64,000 bases of DNA, taken from positions 1 through 64,000 of the forward strand of contig NZ_JAHKRO010000002.1 of NCBI RefSeq assembly GCF_019396325.1, given 5' to 3'. This DNA comes from Nonomuraea ceibae. GTDB lineage: Bacteria; Actinomycetota; Actinomycetes; Streptosporangiales; Streptosporangiaceae. Every line of letters starts with the position of its first letter. The first letter of the stretch is position 1. The position numbers and the translations under genes were made by a program. The notes beneath the pieces are model-generated. The model was given only the letters and a program-made list of their open reading frames with translations, made no database searches and was not told the origin of the DNA. This document shows, in pieces, positions 59,354-64,000 of this stretch.

Positions 59354-59590
59354 TTAGCCGATGATGTCCTCGATGTCGCTGGCGATGGTGTCGGCCTCCG
59401 GCCCTACGACGACCTGCACCACGTTGCCGGCGGCCATGACACCGTGGACGCCGGCCGCCCTGAGCGCGGCCTGGTCCACCTTCGTGGCGTCGGCGACCTC
59501 CGTGCGCAGCCGGGTGATGCAGGGCTCGATCTCGATGATGTTGTCGGCACCGCCTAGACCGGCGATGATCGCGTTCACGTCCGCCGCCAT
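59354..59590 (-). CDS. PTS EIIB, N-acetylglucosamine type
   Basis: 78 residues, a free B domain. Phospho-Cys24 in EIEPCITRLRTEV, the normal GPTS motif. ATG 59590 follows GGAGG by six to seven bases. Gives phosphate to the sugar as it passes EIIC (61567 or 63002). Downstream of the SIS gene and before crr, in a run EIIB-crr-ptsH-ptsI. Confidence 0.95.
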   Translation of the reverse strand: MAADVNAIIAGLGGADNIIEIEPCITRLRTEVADATKVDQAALRAAGVHGVMAAGNVVQVVVGPEADTIASDIEDIIG

Positions 59591-59640
59591 CCGGTCCTCC
59601 TCGTCATGACTCTGCGACCAGGCTAAACGACGCTGCGTGA

Positions 59641-60675
59641 TCAGTCCGTCTGGGTCACCTTGTTGAGCCCGCGCGGCGCGTCGGGGTCGATGCCCAGCCG
59701 CCTGGCCAGCGCCTCGGTCAGCAGCTGCCCGGGGACGATGAGCCCCATCGGCGCCAGCCACTCCGGCAGGTCCGGGCCGTTCAGCGCGGCCGTGCCCGCC
59801 CGCGCCAGGCCCTCGCCGCCGCCGATCGTGAACGCCGCCGCGCCCGCCGCCACGACACGCTCGGCCAGCGCCACCGTGCCCTGCAGCGTCGGGCTGTTCT
59901 CCGCCGCCACCAGCAGCGCCGGGGTGTCGGCGTCGACCACCGCGATCGGCCCGTGCAGCAGGTCCGCGTACGACAGGCCCATCGCGTGCAGGTAGCAGGC
60001 CTCCTTGAGCTTGAGCGCGGTCTCCAGCGCCGTCGAGAACGCCATCCCGCGCCCCGACACCACCACGCCCGGCTTGTCCGCCAGCCCCTCCACGACCGCG
60101 TCCAGGTCGCCCGGCTCGGAGATCAGCTTCTCCACCGCCTCCGGCACCCGCCGCAGTTCGTCGGCGTCCACCTCGGCGCCCAGGCCCAGCGCCAGCACGG
60201 CCAGCGCGGCGAGCTGCGTGGTGTAGGTCTTGGTCGCCGGAACGGCCTTCTCCTCGCCCGCGAGCGTGCACAGCGCCAGGTCCGCCGCCTGCGCCAGCGG
60301 GCTGTCCTCGCCGCCGTTCGTGACCCCGACGGTACGGGCGCCGCAGTCCTTCGCCCAGGCCAGCGTCTCGACGATCTCCTCGGTGCGGCCCGACTGGGAG
60401 ATCGCGACGGCCAGCACGCCGTCGAGGTCGAGCTTGCGCTTGTACGTCGTCGCGATCGACGGCGCCGCGAGCGCGGACAGCCTGCCGGCGTGCGACTCGA
60501 CCAGGTAGCGGCCGTAGACGGCGGCGTTGTCGGAGGTGCCACGCGCGATGAACAGCAGCTGGCGGGTCTGCTCGCCCAGCGCCTTCACCTCGCCGACCCT
60601 GGGGAGCAGGGAGTCGAGCGTGGCCCGCAGCGCCTCGGGCTGCTCGGCGATCTCGCTGCGCATCTTGGTGGTCAT
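59641..60675 (-). CDS. SIS-domain protein, candidate glucosamine-6-phosphate deaminase (NagB-II type)
   Basis: 344 residues with two sugar-isomerase domains and no glutaminase domain. It resembles the isomerase half of GlmS: ISQSGRTEEIVETLAWAK (phosphate loop), PATKTYTTQLAAL, and GRGMAFSTALETALKLKEACYLHA with the Glu and His used for ring opening. Such stand-alone proteins can deaminate GlcN-6-P to fructose-6-P (NagB-II), which fits this GlcNAc locus. The start is taken as ATG 60675; TTG 60693 is in frame. Divergent from the DasR-like gene over a perfect operator palindrome. Confidence 0.82.
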   Translation of the reverse strand: MTTKMRSEIAEQPEALRATLDSLLPRVGEVKALGEQTRQLLFIARGTSDNAAVYGRYLVESHAGRLSALAAPSIATTYKRKLDLDGVLAVAISQSGRTEEIVETLAWAKDCGARTVGVTNGGEDSPLAQAADLALCTLAGEEKAVPATKTYTTQLAALAVLALGLGAEVDADELRRVPEAVEKLISEPGDLDAVVEGLADKPGVVVSGRGMAFSTALETALKLKEACYLHAMGLSYADLLHGPIAVVDADTPALLVAAENSPTLQGTVALAERVVAAGAAAFTIGGGEGLARAGTAALNGPDLPEWLAPMGLIVPGQLLTEALARRLGIDPDAPRGLNKVTQTD

Positions 60676-60733
60676 CTCGTGTTCATCCCTCAACTGTTAC
60701 CGTTCGGACTTGACCCTGTTTTGCGTCATGTGG

Positions 60734-60755
60734 TGGTCTAGTCCGGACTAGACCA
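60734..60755. promoter_or_regulatory. DasR-type operator palindrome
   Basis: TGGTCTAGTCC followed by its exact reverse complement, 22 bp. The half-site TGGTCTAG is that of DasR-responsive elements (TGGTCTAGACCA core), but here the halves are pushed apart by TCCGGA. It lies between the SIS and DasR-like genes and could control both. Confidence 0.75.
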
Positions 60756-60801
60756 GTACGAACCATAGCCCATGACCCAGGTCAGATCGAGGGGAGGATC
60801 C

Positions 60802-61542
60802 GTGGCACACATCGATCCGGACAGCCCGGTGCCCAAGTACTTCCAGCTGCGCGAGATCCTGCTCGACCTCATCGACAGCGACGAGCTCAGCATCGGCGCC
60901 GCGATCCCGTCCGAGCGCGAGCTCTGCCAGCGGTTCGGCCTGTCCCGCATGACCGTGCGGCAGGCCGTCGACCATCTCGTGTCCGAAGGGCGCCTGCACC
61001 GGGTGCCGGGCAAGGGCACGTTCGTCGCCCGGCCCAAGATCGAGCTGGCGCTCCAGCTCACCTCCTTCACCGAGGACATGCGCGCCCGCGGCATGGTGCC
61101 CGGCTCGCGCGACCTCGACCGGCGCGTCGTGCGCGCCAGCGCCCACCTGGCCAAGGAGCTCGGCATCCAGCCGGGCGAGGAGGTCCACTTCATCGAACGG
61201 CTGCGCACCGCCGACGGCGAGCCGCTGTCCATCGAACGGGCGCACATCCCGGTCAAGCTCGCCCCCGACCTCGCCGAGCACGACCTGTCCGGCCGCTCGC
61301 TCTACGAGCTGCTGGAGAGCCGCTACGGCCTCGTCATGGACGCCGGCGAGCTCACCATCGACGGCGGCATCGCCGACCCGAGCGATGCCGACCTGCTCAA
61401 GCTGGCCCGCGGCGGCGCCGTCCTGCTGCTGCAACGGCGCTCGTTCTCCGGCGGCGTCTGCGCCGAACTCGGCGTCTCCACCTACCGCGCCGACCGCTAC
61501 CAGCTCCGCACCATTCTGGAAATGCCCGCAAGACGGGGTTGA
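60802..61542 (+). CDS. dasR: GntR/HutC-family regulator, DasR-like
   Basis: 246 residues from GTG 60802 after GGGGAGG; an upstream start at 60772 adds 10 residues. Winged helix (about 1-70: PSERELCQRFGLSRMTVRQA, VPGKGTFVARPK) and a UTRA effector domain (about 85-240: LTSFTEDMRARGMVPG, VHFIERLRTADGEPLSIE). The junction ALQLTSFTEDMRA is nearly that of DasR, which senses GlcN-6-P or GlcNAc-6-P and controls chitin and development genes in Streptomyces. It faces the operator at 60734-60755 and precedes the EIIC genes. Confidence 0.85.
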   Translation: MAHIDPDSPVPKYFQLREILLDLIDSDELSIGAAIPSERELCQRFGLSRMTVRQAVDHLVSEGRLHRVPGKGTFVARPKIELALQLTSFTEDMRARGMVPGSRDLDRRVVRASAHLAKELGIQPGEEVHFIERLRTADGEPLSIERAHIPVKLAPDLAEHDLSGRSLYELLESRYGLVMDAGELTIDGGIADPSDADLLKLARGGAVLLLQRRSFSGGVCAELGVSTYRADRYQLRTILEMPARRG

Positions 61543-61566
61543 GGGCCCGACCCGGAGGGACGCCCG

Positions 61567-62889
61567 GTGAACGAGACCACCGCCGCCCGGCCTTCGCCGT
61601 TAGCACGCGTGATGAACGTGCTCCAGCGGATGGGCCGTTCGCTCATGCTGCCCATCGCCGCCCTCCCCGTGGCCGCGCTGATGGTCCGCTTCGGCCAGTC
61701 CGACATGCTGGGCTCCAACGGCGCCGAACCCGGCGGCCTGGCCGACGTCGCCGGGTTCGCCTGGATGAACGACGTCGCCCTCGTCATGGAGGCCGCCGGC
61801 GACGCCCTGCTGGAGAACCTGCCGATGCTCTTCGCCGTCGGCGTCGCCATCGGCTTCGCCCGCAAGGCCGACGGCACCACCGGCCTGGCCGCCGTCGTCG
61901 GCTACCTGGTCTTCGACCGGGTCACCAAGGTGATGTTCGCCGGCTCCGGCATCCGCGACACCGTGATCATCCGGGAGGCCCAGGACCAGGGCGTCGCCGA
62001 GGTCATCAACTTCGGCCTGCAGAACCCCACCAAGGTGCTCGGCGGCATCCTCATGGGCCTGGTGACCGCCCTGCTGTGGCAGCGCTTCCACCGGATCAAG
62101 CTGCCCTCCTGGCTCGCCTTCTTCGGCGGGCGGCGCTTCGTCCCGATCATCACCACGCTGGCCGCGCTGGTGCTCGGCGTGGTCATCGGCTGGGTGTGGC
62201 CCATACTCGGCGAGTGGATCGGCCACGCCGGCGAGGCGCTCACCACGCTCGGTCCGCTCGGCACCGGCATCTACGGGCTGATCAACCGGCTGCTCATCCC
62301 GCTCGGGCTGCACCACTTCGCCAACTCCATCGTCTGGCACGTGGTGCCCCAGTGCGACGTCGGCGGGCGCGCCCTCGGCGGCGACTGGAACTGCTACTTC
62401 GCCGGCGACCCCACCGCCGGGGAGTTCATGGCCGGGTTCTTCCCCGTCATGATGTTCGCGCTGCCCGCCGCCGCGCTCGCCATGTGGCGGGCCGCTCCGG
62501 CGCACCGGCGCACGGCCGTGGGCGGCATCATGCTGACCGCCGCCCTCGCCTCGTTCGTCACCGGCATCACCGAGCCCATCGAGTTCGCGTTCATCTTCGT
62601 CGCCCCCGTGCTGCTCGTCGTGCACGCCGTGCTCACCGGCCTCGCCATGGCCCTCACCACGCTCATCGGCGGGCAACTCGGCTTCGGCTTCTCCGCGGGG
62701 CTGCTCGACATGCTGCTCAACGCCAGCAAGTCCAACACCCAGAACGTGCCCGGCATCCTCCTGCTCGGCGTCGTCTACGGCGTCGTCTACTACGTCGTGT
62801 TCAGCTTCCTCATCCGCAAACTCGACATCATGACCCCCGGCCGCGAGCCGGAACCCGACGTCGACTCCGGCGAGCCCCGCGCCCCCTAG
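61567..62889 (+). CDS. PTS EIIC permease, N-acetylglucosamine family (first copy)
   Basis: 440 residues. GPTS-type sugar channel with about ten helices: VLQRMGRSLMLPIAALPVAAL at the start, ENLPMLFAVGVAIGFARKADG, the FFGGRRFVPIIT loop, LGLHHFANSIVW, and TGITEPIEFAFIFVAPVL with the conserved Glu near the sugar site. The C domain stands alone; its B and A partners are at 59354 and 58895. It starts 24 bases after the DasR-like gene, so both may be on one transcript. A tandem repeat covers its stop. Confidence 0.94.
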   Translation: MNETTAARPSPLARVMNVLQRMGRSLMLPIAALPVAALMVRFGQSDMLGSNGAEPGGLADVAGFAWMNDVALVMEAAGDALLENLPMLFAVGVAIGFARKADGTTGLAAVVGYLVFDRVTKVMFAGSGIRDTVIIREAQDQGVAEVINFGLQNPTKVLGGILMGLVTALLWQRFHRIKLPSWLAFFGGRRFVPIITTLAALVLGVVIGWVWPILGEWIGHAGEALTTLGPLGTGIYGLINRLLIPLGLHHFANSIVWHVVPQCDVGGRALGGDWNCYFAGDPTAGEFMAGFFPVMMFALPAAALAMWRAAPAHRRTAVGGIMLTAALASFVTGITEPIEFAFIFVAPVLLVVHAVLTGLAMALTTLIGGQLGFGFSAGLLDMLLNASKSNTQNVPGILLLGVVYGVVYYVVFSFLIRKLDIMTPGREPEPDVDSGEPRAP

Positions 62890-62943
62890 CGCCGTTCTCC
62901 CCCCGCGCCCCTGGCTCCGTTCCCCGCGCCCCCTAGCGCCGTT
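62875..62943 (+). repeat. ~23-bp tandem repeat across the EIIC stop codon
   Basis: A 22-base unit beginning CCCCGCGCCCCCTAG and ending CGCCGTT occurs exactly at 62875-62896 and 62922-62943, with a diverged copy between. The first copy includes the TAG stop of the permease, so it is a recent local duplication at the gene end. Confidence 0.85.
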
Positions 62944-63001
62944 TTCCCCGCCCTCCCGCGTGGTAGGAACCGACCGACCCCCGTGACGTGCGGGGGGATG
63001 C

Positions 63002-64000
63002 ATGACCAGCAAGGGCGGCTCGGCGTTCGCGGTGCTGCAACGCGTCGGCCGCTCGCTCATGATGCCCATCGCCGTCCTGCCCGCCGCCGGCCTGCTGTTC
63101 CGCTTCGGCCAGGACGACCTGCTCGGCAAGGACGGGCTCGGCGGCACCTGGCCCTGGCTGCTCCCCGTCGCGAACGTGCTCGCCGCGGCCGGCGGCGCGC
63201 TCTTCGACAACCTGCCGCTGCTGTTCGCCATCGGCGTCGCGATCGGCTTCGCCCGCAAGGCCGACGGCTCCACCGCCCTGGCCGCCCTCGTCGGCTACCT
63301 CGTCTTCGACCGCGTCACCAAGACCCTGTTCTTCGAAGCGGGCAGCGGCGCCGTCTACGACCGTGTCATGATCACCACCGTGCGCGACGGCGCCACCGCC
63401 CCCGCCCTCGACCTGGCCGCCGCCAACCCCACCGGAGTCCTCGGCGGCATCCTCATCGGCCTGGCCGCCGCCCTTTTGTGGGAGCGGTTCTACCGCATCA
63501 AGCTCCCCTCCTGGCTGGCCTTCTTCGGCGGGCGCCGGTTCGTCCCCATCATCACCGCCGTCGCCGCCCTCCTGCTCGGCGTCGTCCTCGGCATCCTGTG
63601 GCGGCCCGTCGCCGACTGGCTGGCCGTCGCCGGCGACTGGCTCTCCGCCCACGGCACCGCCGGAGCCGGCATCTACGGCCTCGCCAACCGGCTGCTCATC
63701 CCCTTCGGCCTGCACCACGTGCTCAACACCATCGTCTGGTTCACGCTCCCCGAATGCCGCGCCGGCCAGCACGGCGCCACCCGCGACGCGGCAGGCGACC
63801 TGAACTGCTACTTCGCCGGGGAGCAGGGCGCCGGCATCTTCATGACCGGCTTCTTCCCCATCATGATGTTCGGCCTGCTCGGCGCCGCCATCGCCATGTG
63901 GCGCGCCGCCCTCCCCCACCGCCGCGCGGCCGTCGGCGGCATCATGCTCTCCGCCGGGCTCACCTCGTTCATCACCGGCATCACCGAACCCCTGGAATTC
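63002..64000 (+). CDS. PTS EIIC permease, second copy, cut by window end
   Basis: 333 codons in the window, open at 64000. Close paralogue of the permease before it: VLQRVGRSLMMPIAVLPAAGL, DNLPLLFAIGVAIGFARKADG, FFGGRRFVPIIT, FGLHHVLNTIVW, TGITEPLEF. The N-terminus is shorter and the loop after the fifth helix differs (RDAAGDLNCYFAGEQG). The start is ATG 63002 after a GGGGGG stretch. Two EIIC genes in tandem suggest two amino sugars or sugar forms (for example GlcNAc and chitobiose or MurNAc) sharing one EIIB; inference only. Confidence 0.93.
   Translation, partial: MTSKGGSAFAVLQRVGRSLMMPIAVLPAAGLLFRFGQDDLLGKDGLGGTWPWLLPVANVLAAAGGALFDNLPLLFAIGVAIGFARKADGSTALAALVGYLVFDRVTKTLFFEAGSGAVYDRVMITTVRDGATAPALDLAAANPTGVLGGILIGLAAALLWERFYRIKLPSWLAFFGGRRFVPIITAVAALLLGVVLGILWRPVADWLAVAGDWLSAHGTAGAGIYGLANRLLIPFGLHHVLNTIVWFTLPECRAGQHGATRDAAGDLNCYFAGEQGAGIFMTGFFPIMMFGLLGAAIAMWRAALPHRRAAVGGIMLSAGLTSFITGITEPLEF

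Noticed and set aside
1-64000. CRISPR array, prophage, insertion sequence or integrated element
   Set aside because: No regularly spaced repeats, transposase, integrase or att-like duplication was seen; the only repeats are short tandem ones inside or at the end of genes.

Overview
The window is a 64 kb stretch of a very GC-rich chromosome of a spore-forming actinomycete. A Streptosporangiales member (Nonomuraea-like) is my best guess. The reasons are codon bias, GTG/TTG starts with purine-rich ribosome sites, an actinobacterial tmRNA tag, an AftD-type arabinosyltransferase, a SARP/AfsR regulator, a 180-kDa-class NAD-glutamate dehydrogenase and a DasR-type GlcNAc regulator. It is dense (about 57 protein genes and one tmRNA) and looks chromosomal: no phage, transposase, CRISPR array or tRNA gene was seen.

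Layout. 1-6.8 kb (minus): cell-envelope glycan genes (partial AftD-like enzyme, GT4 glycosyltransferase, DUF2613-type micropeptide, polytopic membrane protein). 6.8-11.4 kb: a double acyl-CoA dehydrogenase and an acyl-CoA synthetase that share a palindromic motif in their promoters. 11.4-13.7 kb: surface proteins (HtrA lipoprotein, OmpA-like protein, lipoprotein). 13.7-18.1 kb: an AfsR-like SARP regulator translationally coupled to a membrane Ser/Thr kinase. 18.1-20.7 kb: a Ro60/TROVE-like vWA protein, its coupled ARPP-2-like partner, and a leader sequence that could fold like a Y RNA. 20.7-29.6 kb: GDPD-like lipase, membrane protein, then ssrA, a dead penicillin-binding-protein homologue, smpB, ftsX, ftsE and prfB. 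29.7-38.0 kb: lipoprotein, VOC/AraC genes, NAD-glutamate dehydrogenase and tryptophan dioxygenase.

38.1-43.4 kb holds an ECF sigma/anti-sigma pair facing a four-gene operon: DUF4142, DUF1996, a two-heme ferric-reductase-like membrane protein and a NuoF-like flavoprotein fused to ferredoxin. It looks like a sigma-controlled pathway that moves electrons from NAD(P)H across the membrane. 43.4-48.6 kb: GNAT, AraC, quinone oxidoreductase, FMN reductase and acetoacetyl-CoA synthetase. 48.6-55.6 kb: LysR, a beta-lactamase-fold serine hydrolase, an intact NTF2-type PBP, three HAD genes, a DUF6912-like gene and an orphan ATP synthase a-subunit.

55.6-64 kb is an amino-sugar locus: a NagZ/LpqI-like lipoprotein, all general PTS proteins (EI, HPr, EIIA), EIIB, a SIS-family deaminase candidate, a DasR-like regulator with a perfect operator palindrome, and two EIIC permeases, the second cut by the window end. 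Together these would release, import, phosphorylate and deaminate GlcNAc.

The most novel candidates are the Ro60-like/ARPP-2 module with its Y-RNA-like leader, and the ECF-linked electron-transfer operon. All functional calls rest on reading motifs by eye; no database search was run.
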